Part shown: piece by piece, positions 27,131 to 38,320 of the stretch
How the letters are laid out: each line of letters opens with the position of its first letter
Numbering within the stretch: the stretch's first letter is position 1
Origin: Motacilla alba alba
Lineage: Eukaryota; Chordata; Aves; Passeriformes; Motacillidae
Assembly (NCBI RefSeq): GCF_015832195.1
Contig: NC_052019.1
Location: 5,255,685 to 5,319,684, forward strand
Direction of reading: 5' to 3'
DNA: 64,000 bases
Program-made: the position numbers and the translations under genes
The notes under the pieces: generated by a model
The model's database searches: none
What the model saw: only the letters and a program-made list of their open reading frames with translations
What the model was told of the DNA's origin: nothing

Positions 27131-28831
27131 TGCCCAGATGGGAGGTGATGCTCCCAGCTCCTTAATTGGGGATTTTTCTGTTGAGGAAGTCCACGTGCTT
27201 GTGTCCACAGCTCAGTTCCCATACTCTACCAAGTGTGCCACAGGCAGGTGGGAAGGTGGGAATGATGCCCTGCAAAAACTCCAGCAGTTCAAAGCTCGCT
27301 GGTGTTGCTGAGGGAGCACAAAGACAAAACCTGTGGGGGAAAGAGAATTATAGAAATATTCCCTGATGAAAAATTGTTATAGTTAAATATCATCACTTCT
27401 CCTGTGACCAGGATCTGCTCCCGCAGTACCCTCAGGTGAATCCCACATCTCCAGGGCATCCTTCTGAGTGCAGTGTGAGGCTAGGCCTGTGTAACATCCC
27501 TGTAGCTCAGCTTGCCTCATCTCACAGGGGCCAAACTTTGTCTTAGGAGGGGTGTAAGAACAAGGCAGCAAAATGTTCCCAACATCTCTTTGTCCTTCCT
27601 GCAGCCTATGATCCAGAATTGCCTCTTAAGATGTTTTCAGTGATTTCTGAATCATTAAATTGTCCTGCCCCTCTGGCCCAGCAACTTTTAGCATCCATCA
27701 CCACCTATAGCAACAATATCCACAGCTCAGCTCTGCACCCTGCAAAGAAACACCTCTTTGTGCTTGTTCTGAGCCTGCCACCAGCCCCATTGGGTGCCTC
27801 TGGTCCTGGCCTTGGCAGAGACATCACACAGCCCATCCCCATCCTCTCCCTCAGTGCCACTGCTGGGCTCTCCAACCTCTGTCACACCCCACCAGCTCCC
27901 TCCTCACCTGCCAGCTTGCTCACTCCTCGCAGGGAAGCAGCAGAGGATTCCTGCCCATCCCTCCTGCTCCTCTGAGAAGGACCAGAACTCCAAACAAGCT
28001 CCAAGAGGTAAATGCTCTGTGGATTTGCCTAAGGGACTGATCTCTGCCCTGTCCTGCTCCCCTTTCACCACCATCCTGACATGATTTGCTGATTTGAGTG
28101 GCACTGAGCTGCCCTTTCCACGGGGCTGTGGGCATCCAAAGGTCTTGTTCCAGGGCTGCAACAAGAGCTCAGAGTCCACTGCTTTACAAGGGAAAATAGC
28201 ATGAAATGAGGAAATTAAGTTCTCTCCATATTTTCACAGTTTCTCCCCATCACTTCACAGTTGAATTCTTTCTCCCACTGTAATGCTCAATGAGTCTCAT
28301 AAAAACTTTTTTTCTCTTCATTAAGTCAGACATTATCCTTCATGCCCTGGTTAAGCTTTCTTTAGCCTGTAAATATCACCATTTCATGATTCACAATCTC
28401 TAGAACCCCACATATCCCATCCCCTATCCCTGTAAGGAGCATCCCTGCCCTCTCTGTAACTCACCATGCTCTTACCCCTCCTGCACGTCACCTTTCAGAC
28501 AGGTATTTCTTCACACAGGGAACTTCCTTCTTAACTCAGGACTCACTACATTTCCTCAAAAGCCCCCACCATGAAGGACTGTGTTGAAAACCTTTCAGAA
28601 TTCCAAGCAGCCTACACCACCCAGATGTTTCTTTTCCACCTGCTGACTTCTTCCAAGCCTTCCTACACAACTGTGAGGCTGGGCTGCATTTTCTGAAAGC
28701 AATAGTGACCTTGTCCTTGGATCTAAGTGTCTGCTCATGCACTGACTCATCCTTTAAAATCCTCTGCTCAGTCCCCTGACTTCTGTTTATTTGCTGGATT
28801 TAGTGGTTTCCTTTCTTTCAAGTAAAAAATT

Positions 28832-28849
28832 AAAAAAAAAAAAAAAAAA
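28832..28849. repeat. Poly(A) run
   Basis: Eighteen consecutive A bases. I see no adjacent retroposed gene. Confidence 0.9.
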
Positions 28850-31062
28850 GAAACACAAAATTAAGAGAAGACTCAAGCTGTCCAGAAAAGAAAAAATACA
28901 GAAGGAAAGCTCTTCCTCACTGGAGCTGGGAGTCAGTGGCTGAGACCTGAAGCTCTCCTGCTCCTCCAGCAGGAGGAGGTTTTTTGGACATCATCTCAGG
29001 CAGCCCCCTGGGCCAGCACTGCTAAAAGTGTGCAGGGTGTCTAAAGTACCCCAGTGCTAATGAAACTGTTCCTTGGACAACATTCCACATCCTGGTAACA
29101 CCCCACAAAAATAAACTAAAATAAAAAATCCAGTCTCCATCTCTCCCATAACTGCCAGGAAAGAGGATATAATCGGTGCCATTCTTTCTGACAGCTCCAC
29201 CGAGGATGTCAGCAGGCTGGATGAGCTCTTGTGGAACAGTGGGGTTTCCATGCAGCCACATTTCCTGGCAGAAGGAATTGTTCAGGCCATTCTCCTCCCT
29301 GTGTGTTCCACACAGACAGCTCGGGGACAGCGGGATGGGAAATCCACAGGGACACGGCTGGGAGATCCGCGGGGACGCGGCGCGTGGCCACACGGGAGCC
29401 AGGCTCCAGAACCTGCCTCTCCAAGGGCCATTCCCTGCTCCACAGCCATCTTCCATCTCATCTCCCACACCTGCTGGTGTCCTCACACCTCTGGTACCTG
29501 GACAAGATCTGGAAAATGCCCTCTGACCTCACCTCGAGTTGACCCCTAACCAGTTTAAACACCTGAGCATCACCCAGTGAACCCCAGGTTCTCCCAGGAG
29601 AGCATGCAGCATTAGGATAGGCTCCTAAGGCACGAACAGCAAAAAATCAGGTTTTATGAAAAATCAATTTTTTAAAGAAAAAAGAAACAATGTCAAATTT
29701 TAAAGTTTAAAACATCCAGTCTTCAGGTTTTTAAAAATTACTGTCAAATTTCTGTTCATAGGTAGATGAAAATGTTAGATGAGAATTCTGGATTAATTAT
29801 TTGGGGTTTTTTAGATGTAACAGTGAGACAAGAAGGTTTTGAAGTCACACCTTCCTGCAAAGAATGACTGTTCCCACACGGTCATTAAGTTTGTATCAGC
29901 GTTAGAGCTGTTCTAATTAAAGCAGATCATTACTCACACTGCTCTGTGAACACACACTGCTCTCAAACTTTGAGCAGAATTAGGACACGGTTATTAGAAC
30001 TCCTCTTTGCCAGCTCTTTGTGCTCCTCAAGTACCATCTCAGCCACCAGCCTGGGTTCAAAGGTCTTCTCCAGTGAAAAACTGACAGCAGCATTATCCTT
30101 AATGCAGGATACATCCAGGAGTGAGGCAGTGCACAAAACCAGCAGACAGATGTGCCCACACTCACAAAACACCAGAGAAACACTCTTTTGTCATTTTTTT
30201 TTTCTCTTTTTATCAACACAAAGGCTGAGGGACTGGAAACAGGGCTGTCTTTATTTGACATCCATCTCTCCAACAATAAAAACAAGGGATGATGGATTCT
30301 TGAAACTTCAGGTTTGAACCTTGAGCTCTAATTCGGGGTGCAGACAACAGGATCCCACTGCTCCTGATCCCTTTCAAGAATCCCCTGGCAGTCCCTGGAA
30401 CCTCATCCACAGTCCCTGTCGCAGCCAAGCAGACCAGGGTGGATGTCTGGATCCTTTTGCCTCTGACTGAGAAGCCAGCCTTTACCCAAAGTGTGCCTAA
30501 ATTAACTAAGAAGTGCTGTTCTCAAACTGCCTGGAGAATTGTCAACACAGGGAAGCAGGGGATGATGCCATCTTAACCCCTCTGTGGAAATTACTGGGAC
30601 AAATCAGGATATGCCATCTTTCCCAGGGATGCACTTCCTCAGCCTAAAATATTGGAGCTTTTCAATACTCCTGTGAGCTGCAGCAGCCCATGTGGTTACG
30701 CTGCTGAGACAGCCCAGACTCTTTCTGCAACATCAGCCATTCAGTCTTTCCTGTAAGAGCCCTCTTGAACCAAAGGGATAAATGCCCAGTTGTACCATGA
30801 TGTGGGATCTTCCCAGGTTTCCTGGGGATCTCAAATGCCTTAGGGTTTGCACTGGGTTTTTTTCCTGATATTATGGTTCTGCTTCCTTTCAAAAAAACTG
30901 ATGGGTTGGATTCTGCTCTGAGGCTGCCTGAGCAAAGCAACTCCACCATTTCTGTTCCCCTTTAATATCCAGAAAGTTTGACCTAATTTATTCAGCAGAC
31001 AAATCCCAAGCTAAAGGTTAATTTCATCAGTGGAAGGCATATTTTGATGGCAAGGGAGGGAG

Positions 31063-31092
<30 letters not shown>
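31063..31092. repeat. Poly(A) run of about 30 bases
   Basis: Thirty A bases follow a GA-rich lead-in. No retroposed gene is recognisable before it. Confidence 0.95.
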
Positions 31093-31095
<3 letters not shown>

Positions 31096-31935
31096 CTGCA
31101 ATCTCAAGGCTGACTGCACTTTAAAATCTTAGAGGAATGATGAAAACTGGAAATATATTACTGGGAATTATTTGCTGCCAGGCTCTGCCTGATCAGGCAC
31201 GAACCAGCACATGGCAGCAGGGAGCACCGCCTGCCCCAGGAGCTCGCACACCTTTCCCTCCTCCTCCCCATGAGAAAACTGCTCGGTGATTGTGGAGCAG
31301 TGAGAGCGAATTGTCCGACTGTGGGAGGCTGTGGGTGGTGATAGAGGATGGGGAGAATGCCTGGGGATGCTTCTACCACTACAACGCACTCGAAGCAGCG
31401 AGTGAGCCTCTGCACTGACTTTCCTTCCCTCTCTCTCCCTCTATCCAACTTTCCCGTTGGAGGCACAGCATTTCTCAGGGCGCGATTTCCCTCCACCCCC
31501 AAACCTGCCCTCCTACAGCCTCTCGGAGAGCCGCGGGGCTGGGACCACAGTAAAACACAACATCCTTACCTTCCAAAGAGTCGGCTGGAGCAGCCCAGCC
31601 GTGTCCCCGAGCCCGGGGCGTTTTCCCAGCCGCGGGTACCCGGGGCCAGCCCGCGGGGAGCCCGGATCCCTCCCCACGGGGCTGCTCCCAGCCTGGCTGC
31701 CTGAGGATGGCGCTTCCTGCCCCGAATCGGGACAAAATCCTCATCCACAGCCGGCACGGCGTTTGGGATCATCCCCCCGGCAGACGGGAAGGCTCCTGGG
31801 CAGCCACAGCAGGTCTGGCAGCCCCGGGGAGGGAGGAGAGAGCGGGGCGACATCGCAGCGAGAAACTCAGGGCGAGGTTAAACCCGCGCTGCAAACACGG
31901 GGGTGCTCACCGGCGCCAGGAACTGAGCCGGCTGC

Positions 31936-32270
31936 CAAAACCCAAACCCCGGGGTGCCAAAACCCAAACCCTGGGAGGCAAAACCCAAACCCTCTGGGGA
32001 GCAAAACCCCCACCCTCTGGGGAGCAAAACCCCCAACCCCTGGGGTGCAAAAAACCCAAACCCCTGGGGTGCAAAAAACCCAAACCCCTGGGGTGCAAAA
32101 AACCCAAACCCCTGGGGTGCAAAAAACCCAAACCCCTGGGGTGCAAACAGCCCCAAACCCTTGAGTACAAAGACACTACCCCCAGGGGGCAAATCCACCC
32201 TTCCTGGGGTCAAACCCACCAAACCTCTGGGGGCAAACCCCCAACCCCCAGGGCAGCAAAACCCCCGGCC
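31936..32270. repeat. C-rich minisatellite, 21-24 bp unit
   Basis: Tandem units of the form GCAAAAAACCCAAACCCCTG followed by GGGT make at least four near-identical 24 bp copies (about 32047-32145). They are flanked by diverged 20-24 bp copies such as gcaaaacccccaccctctgg plus gga. Because most units are multiples of three, several frames on both strands stay open and encode repeats such as NPWGAK or FAPQGFGF. I treat these as non-coding. Confidence 0.93.
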
Positions 32271-32529
32271 CCGGGTAGGGCAAAACGCCGAGGATGCTGC
32301 GGAGCATCAGCCCGGGGAGGGGCTGGGGTCCTGCCCGCGGAGGGGATCTGTCGTGGAGGTGGGGAAGGAGAGGGGGGAACCCTTCCCGAGGGGGAGAGCG
32401 TGTTTGAAGGGGATGTCCTTTGAGCAGAGGGCTCAGGACGTGCCTGGGGGAGCCTACAATAGAGGGGGGTCCCACCCGGAGCGGGGAGCGGCAGCCCTGC
32501 CCGGGAAAGGGTGTCAGGATGTGCCCGGG

Positions 32530-32561
32530 GATGAGGATGAAGATGAGGATGAGGATGGGGA
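32530..32561. repeat. (GATGAG)n short repeat
   Basis: A short purine-rich run of GATGAG/GATGAA units lies inside the CpG island, next to a minus-strand donor-like site. Confidence 0.8.
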
Positions 32562-33439
32562 TTCCGCCGGCAGCACTTACCGAGGCAGGCGGAGGAGCCG
32601 CCCCCTCTCTCCTGCGCCCCGCAGCGCCCGCTCCTCCCGCTCCAGCCGGGAATCCTTCCTTCCTTCCTTCCCCCCGGGAAAGGGGCTCCCCGTGCAAACG
32701 CTGCTCTCTGCTCTCCTGCTTCCAAACCAGCCCTTCCCACTCCCCCTCGGCAGCCGCGGGCACACGGCGACCCGATGCGCGAAAACAGCAATAAAAAATT
32801 AAGAGGCGTTCCGTGGGTTTGGCTCCCCGGCTGCCAGCCAGGGTGGGTTGTTCGTAAACTAAACGGGAAAAATCCGAAAAATCCCGGGCTGGAAGAGGTT
32901 GGTGAGATGTCACCTGGCCAGCCCCGCTGTGCCTTGTCCCCGAGGCTGGGATGGATTTTGGGAGCTGGCAGTGGTTCTTCAGGCGTGTCCGTGGGGGAGC
33001 CTGGCTGAGCTGGCCTGGGCAGGACCAGTCCCGTGCCCAGTGTGGCCTCTCCCTTTATTCCAATAGAGCCAAAGGACTCCTCTGTCTCCTTTTCGGACAT
33101 AAACCTCTGGTGTTTGCGGATTCATTTTCCTGACCCCAGCTGCGGGTCCGGGCTCAGGGGGCGCCTCTCGGGCTCCGCGGGGAGCTCAGTGGCAGCAAAT
33201 GATCTCGGCCAGAGCAGGGGTAAAACTCGGGCTCTTTGAGTGCTGGGTGCATGTCACACACAGAGAAGGGCAGGCGTAACCCCCTGTCCTAAAACAACCC
33301 CCAAATCACGCTCAAAGGCATCGGCCCTTCACGCTGAGTTGCTGCCATCGGCAGGTCAGGCTCCCTTTCCATTTGTTTTCCAAAGATTGTTGCAAAGGTT
33401 TTGAATGCCGGCTTCAGCTGTTAGCGTTCAGCAGCACAC

Positions 33440-33894
33440 AGTCACAGGATGATGATTATAGGCAGGTGCTTTTATTGAAGAGCTCTGGATGTCAGGGCTA
33501 CTGACCCCAATCTGACTCCGACATGGGCTCAGGATGAACATGTTTTTATACCTTCATCGTTCTATCACTACATATTAATTATTAAACTTACACTGTTCTA
33601 CTGTATGCATTGATCTCATCCAAGCATGGATTTTGTAACTTCCATCAAACCCCCCAAACATCGTTTCTCATGATTCTTGTTACGATTAAACAATAATTAC
33701 ATCCAATTACCGAACAATCATTGCATTTGACAGTAATATCATTTATCACAGTCATTAAATGATTATAACAGGTGCCGTTTTGCATAATCCAGCAAAGCCT
33801 AACATTTCCCATGGCCTCCCAGGCCTGACCTTTCTTTCCAACCCCTCTGAATATCCCACGATTTTAGAAACATTTTATCCCTATTCCTATCACA
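33440..33894 (-). mobile_element. Candidate LTR of an endogenous retrovirus, reverse
   Basis: The right end reads cctattcctatcaca, so the minus strand begins TGTGATAGG as many LTRs do. A TTTATT near 33470 gives AATAAA on the minus strand, where an LTR poly(A) signal would sit. The interior is A/T-rich and non-coding. No target-site duplication was found and the left edge is uncertain. No viral genes are present. Confidence 0.45.
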
Positions 33895-34285
33895 CTCCCC
33901 CACCAAAAGCGACACTGGAGAATTTTTTTCATCGGGTTTTTCAATAGATTTCCTTTTTTCAAAATAGATTTCTTTTTTTCAAAAGGAAATCTCTTGCTCA
34001 GGGTTGGTGGAAAGTAAAGAAACTCAGATTTATTGTCCTCTCCCTGGAGTAGCTCAGCTCCTGGCTGGCAATTGGCCTCTCAGGTTTCAGGCTTGTCTGT
34101 GATATTAACACCCAAACTGTGATGCAAGAGCATGTTTTGGGTCATTTTGTGTCACATTTATTGCTTCAGAAATAGTGGATTGCCCTTTGAACATAATAAA
34201 ATCTTTAATTTAAAATACTTTAAATTATGGATTTTCTGGAAAGGAAAGAAGAAAAAGAAGAAATAGAAAGGGAGAAAAGAAAAAG

Positions 34286-34415
34286 AAAGGAAAGGAAAGG
34301 AAAGGAAAGGAAAGGAAAGGAAAGGAAAGGAAAGGAAAGGAAAGGAAAGGAAAGGAAAGGAAAGGAAAGGAAAGGAAAGGAAAGGAAAGGAAGAAAGAAA
34401 GAAAGAAAGAAAAGA
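34286..34415. repeat. (AAAGG)n and (GAAA)n microsatellite
   Basis: About 21 copies of AAAGG are followed by GAAA units. The repeat creates Lys/Glu/Arg-rich or Phe/Leu/Ser-rich false reading frames on either strand. Confidence 0.97.
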
Positions 34416-34954
34416 AAAAAAGAAAGAATTCTATCACAGCCAAACACAGCCTCATCCCTGCATTTTCCTTTAATAGGAATAAAATATTTTCTATAAAGCA
34501 GGAGAAATAAGTAATGTGTGAGCCAGAGTTTTCTGTGAAGCTAGATTGATTCCATTACTTTAGTCAAAATAAGCTTCCATGTGTTTCTGAAAAAATCAGC
34601 TTTGACATCTTTGATGTAAATATTTTAAATTATTGTGTTTAAAGTTGTCTTCTAATTTACATTTAATTTTTAAAAGTTTTAATATAAATTGAAATCTGAG
34701 CAAAATGTTTTATTTCTGATCAAAAAGAACAATTTTCAGACCTGAAGAAAAGGTTCCCCAGCCTCTTTGAAAGCTGAGCTCTTGAAGCCACTTTTTGATC
34801 TCCTTCCTCACTCCATTGATGCCACTGAACCACACAGGAGCATCTGACCAGGCAAGATAAGCAAAGGGGTAGAAGTTTTACTTAAAAGCTTGTACCAAGG
34901 TCTTTTATTTCTCCATTTGCTGACAAACAAACATCAACAAATAGAATTAAAGTA

Positions 34955-35035
34955 TATATATTATATACACATTTTATATCAATTATATTTTGTACCATAT
35001 TAATATATTAAAAACATATTTAATATATTAAACTG
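34955..35035. repeat. AT-rich low-complexity block
   Basis: A tatatatta/aatatatt-rich segment with no other content. Confidence 0.75.
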
Positions 35036-35151
35036 CAGAAACAAGAAAAAACTTGTGATTTTTAATAACAACATGTAGTTTATGGTGGGTTTTGGTTTGT
35101 TTTGTTGTTTTTTTTTTTTTGACAGAACCTTCCTAAAACATATTTTTTCGT

Positions 35152-35330
35152 AGACCCATAGAATCACAGAATGGACCTTTCAAGGCCATGTAGCTCCAAT
35201 CCCCCTGCCGTGGACAGGGACCCCAATCCTTTTTGTCAGGGCTGCTCCTGGTCTGTTCATCCCCCAGCCTGGACTGACAATGGGCTTGCATCCACCCAGG
35301 TCCAGCACCAGCACCTGGCCTTGCCAAAAC
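35152..35330 (-). mobile_element. CR1 LINE 3' fragment, reverse
   Basis: It starts tagaatcacagaatggacct and continues ttcaaggccatgtagctcca, then atccccctgccgtggacagg, the reverse complement of a CR1 3' end. Confidence 0.88.
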
Positions 35331-37779
35331 CCCCTTCTCCTCTATTTCCCTTGAATTCAGAGTAAAAAACCAGTCCAAAAACCCCAAGAGAGGATGCCTC
35401 TTTCCCTAATTATTGTCAATTGCCCATTTCTGGGGGTGGGAGGGGTCTGTGCCACTGTCTGTGGTACCAGAGGGTGGCACAGCTGGCTTTCCTTTGGCTG
35501 GGCTCTTCTTTGTCCTCCTGGATTCCAGGCAGGCTGTCAGCCTCCAGTAATTGAGTTTTTATGGAGTAGAGAATAACAGCAAAGAACTGCAGCTCTTCCA
35601 AAGCACCAATCTCAAAAGAAATGACAAAGGAGAGAGAAAACTGCATGAAGTGGTGTGGACAGAGTGCTGCAAATGCTGCGTCAGCCACTCAACGTGATCA
35701 ATTCACCTGTCAGCATGTCACAAACCATCAGAAAAAAACATGACAAAATTTAACATTTACTGAAAATTCAGGGATATTGTCAAGCAGGGATGCCTGGGAT
35801 GTCATCTCATGGGTTCTGTGGTTCTGGTTTTACATTGTATTTTCATTATATTTACATTATAGTTTCAATGCTACCTGGAAAGCGAGGAATGAGGGGAAAT
35901 GGAGTTTATTTATCCTTCTGACCTTTACAACAAGGAGGGTGATAGGAAATGCACATTTCAGAGCCTTTTGCCTATCAAAAGCAGCTTGATCTTAAAAAAT
36001 TCGAGAAGTAGTAGAGCTGTTTATGCAGACACTGAGGTACAGCTCCTTAAACTGGCAGATAAGGTGGTGCAGGGCATGCTCAGGAATGGTTTCAGGCTTC
36101 ATTTACACTCAGTGGCCACTTGGACAGCATTGTTAAATCCCTTGGGAAGGAGGGAATGAGCTCAGGCCAAGTAGAAGGACACAATGAAACTTGGTGGGAC
36201 TTAGACCTCATGGTTCAGCAGTGGAGGTGCTGCTGTGGCAGGTGATAACCCCACCATGCACAGAGATTTACAAAATGCACGGAGAATGATGGATAAAATA
36301 CCCCTGTAAATCACATGGCATTGGGCAAATAGCCCCACAAGGGTGGCAGCTTTGGTGTTTTCCTTTGCCTCTTGAGGGGAAGCCTGTCCTGACGGCTTCA
36401 AACTGTCCTGACAGTGCTGCCTCTTCTCCAGCCCCTCCTTAAGGCAGCAGCATGAGAAGGAGGAGGAAGAAAGGAGCATTTGCTTGCTTGATTTAGCCAG
36501 GTGTGGAGCTGTGCAAACAGCTGTCTGGACTGTTAAACAGCTCTTTCCTATCGCTGCTGACTGGCAGGGTTTCTGAGCAGAAGCCTCTGGAGGTGCCTGC
36601 TAGCCACTTGTGTGGCAGCCCCAGGGCCCAGAGCCAGCTGCCTGGGGGTGTGCTCTGTTCCAGGCTGCTCTGGCACTCTCACTCCATCCCTGTGGAAGTG
36701 CTTGGGTCCCCAGCCAGGCAGAGAAGCTCCTTGGACACACGATCCCTGCTGTGCTCCCTGGTTGTGCTTCGTCAGTATCTTATGTGCTGCAGCGTCCGAG
36801 GCATTCCTTGTGCTTGATGAATCCTACCTGACTAATTCTCTCTCCCTCCTCCTTCATCAGGCCCCATATATTTATATTTTCTTTTTCAGGTGGGATTTTT
36901 AGTCTTCCTACTTTGACATAATCACTCCTAAAATGATTGCTCCTGCTGCCTGTGGCAGGCTCAGCTGTTCTGTGCTGCTTCCACTTGCCCCTCAGACCCC
37001 AAAAGTGGTTTATTTTCTTTTCAATGGATATCCAGGGGGTATACACTCCTATTTTTTTTTGTCTTAACAGTATGCAATTTATATTATGGAAATTAATAAT
37101 ACAGGTATTCCCATTACCTTCCAGCAATGTTCATGCTGATACACTTTCAACCCTGCAAATACCTCCACGTCTCTGGGTGTGTGTCTCTGCTGAGCTGCAG
37201 CCTGTGTCACACTGCTGAAAAATCAGGATCCTCCCCACTATCAAGGGAACTGGAGAGACCCAAAACATTCTTGGTGAAATCCATGGGAGTTACTGGAGCC
37301 TGAGATAGTTTATTAGACATTTATTATCATCACACCCATTAATTCAAGGCAGTAAGATGGATATACAGTGACAGAATTATAGAAAAAAAGAAAAGAAAAA
37401 CAATCCTCAAAATACAAAGTGGCTCATGAGAGCTGGTGTTTGTACATTTCAGGAATTTCGTATGGATATGCTCAGTGGTTCTGGTCTTAAGAGCAATTTG
37501 GGGTCATTGGATCAGCCCCACTTGGAGAGGAAGGAGAGCAATCACCCTTTAAATCTCCCAAACCCAAACCCTAACATGCTGTGGGCATCTCCCAGCCCAG
37601 TGTGGATTAGCTCAGTCTCTGCTGGTGCTCAGGATGCAGATGTGAGCTGTGGCACAGAGCAGGGCCGTGCAGAGGGCTGCTCTGCAGGGCCCTGCTGGGG
37701 AACAGCCTGGGACTCCCTGGAAGCTGCTTGATTACAGTTTGTTTCAAGGTGACCCCCAGCCAGGGAATAACGTGAAATG
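35331..37779. other. Intergenic DNA without recognised features
   Basis: I found no supported exon or clear repeat here. Open frames around 36.5-36.9 kb are short and not protein-like. Confidence 0.5.
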
Positions 37780-38320
37780 ACTCCAATGATTCAGGCTGCT
37801 GAACAAATGCTTTCTTAAGCTATACTATGTTATATTAAAATATTATACTATATTATAACTATATACTATATTATATATGTACATACCATAATATATATAT
37901 TTTTATATACTGTATAATGATATACTATGTTATGTAGGATGTTATAATTAATATACTATATTATAATTATAATATTATACTATATTATAATGCTTTATTA
38001 AGCTATACCACATACTATACTAATACTGTACTAAACTATATGATACCAATACTAAACTAAACTACTAAAGAAAAACCCGTGACCCTTACCAGACACAGCT
38101 TTGACCTAATTGGTCAATCAGTCCAACCAACCATCACCAGAGTCCAATTAACAAATCCCTTTTCAGTAGACAATCTCCATAACACATTCCACATGAGCAG
38201 CAAGTAGAGATAAGAATTGTTCTCTCTTCTCTCTCTGAGCTGTCTCACTGCCTTCCCCAGGAGAAATCCTGGGAGAGAGAATTATGTCTCTCTCTGTTCA
38301 AAGAGTACGTGAATACCACA
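37780..38320 (-). mobile_element. Candidate LTR with internal AT-rich expansion, reverse
   Basis: The right end reads gtgaataccaca, so the minus strand begins TGTGGTATTCAC, followed by aaagag/agagagacataattc and ccaggatttctcctgggg motifs that I associate with songbird LTRs. A TTTATT near 37993 gives a minus-strand AATAAA. The left half is a 230 bp tandem-like TATACTATATTA region. The left boundary and target duplication were not resolved. Confidence 0.45.
37814..38045. repeat. AT-rich tandem-like block (tatactatatta)
   Basis: This stretch consists of imperfect repeats of TATACTATATTATA and related words, with almost no G or C. Confidence 0.85.

Larger units (their letters stand above)
26373..31449. 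other. Non-coding DNA upstream of GPCR exon 1
   Basis: This stretch contains CR1 tails at 26760-26822 (plus) and 27040-27130 (minus) and an A18 run near 28832-28849. I see no supported exon. It would be a first intron if the CpG island at 31.5-33.2 kb is the promoter of the receptor. Confidence 0.5.
31450..33240. promoter_or_regulatory. CpG island, candidate promoter region
   Basis: This is GC-rich DNA with dense CpG (for example gccgcgggtacccggggcc, cccgcggggagcccgg, gcagccgcgggcacacggcg), unlike the CpG-poor flanks. On the minus strand there are donor-like sites: GGAAG|gtaagg ending at 31570, GCGCCG|gtgagc near 31911 and CTCG|gtaagt ending at 32581. These could end non-coding first exons of the GPCR, which starts 5 kb downstream on that strand and has an acceptor-like AG before its ATG. 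A promoter is inferred, not shown. Confidence 0.5.

Noticed and set aside
31936..32270. A CRISPR-like or interstitial telomere array
   Set aside because: There are no unique spacers between units, and the unit is not TTAGGG. It is a plain minisatellite in vertebrate DNA.
31457..32802. Long overlapping open frames (up to 282 codons) with NPWGAK-type repeats, and minus-strand FAPQGFGF-type frames
   Set aside because: They come from a tandem repeat with a period divisible by three in GC-rich DNA. No domain, start context or splice logic supports coding.
34227..34496. A Lys/Glu-rich frame and its Phe/Leu/Ser-rich antisense
   Set aside because: They are translations of an (AAAGG)n microsatellite.
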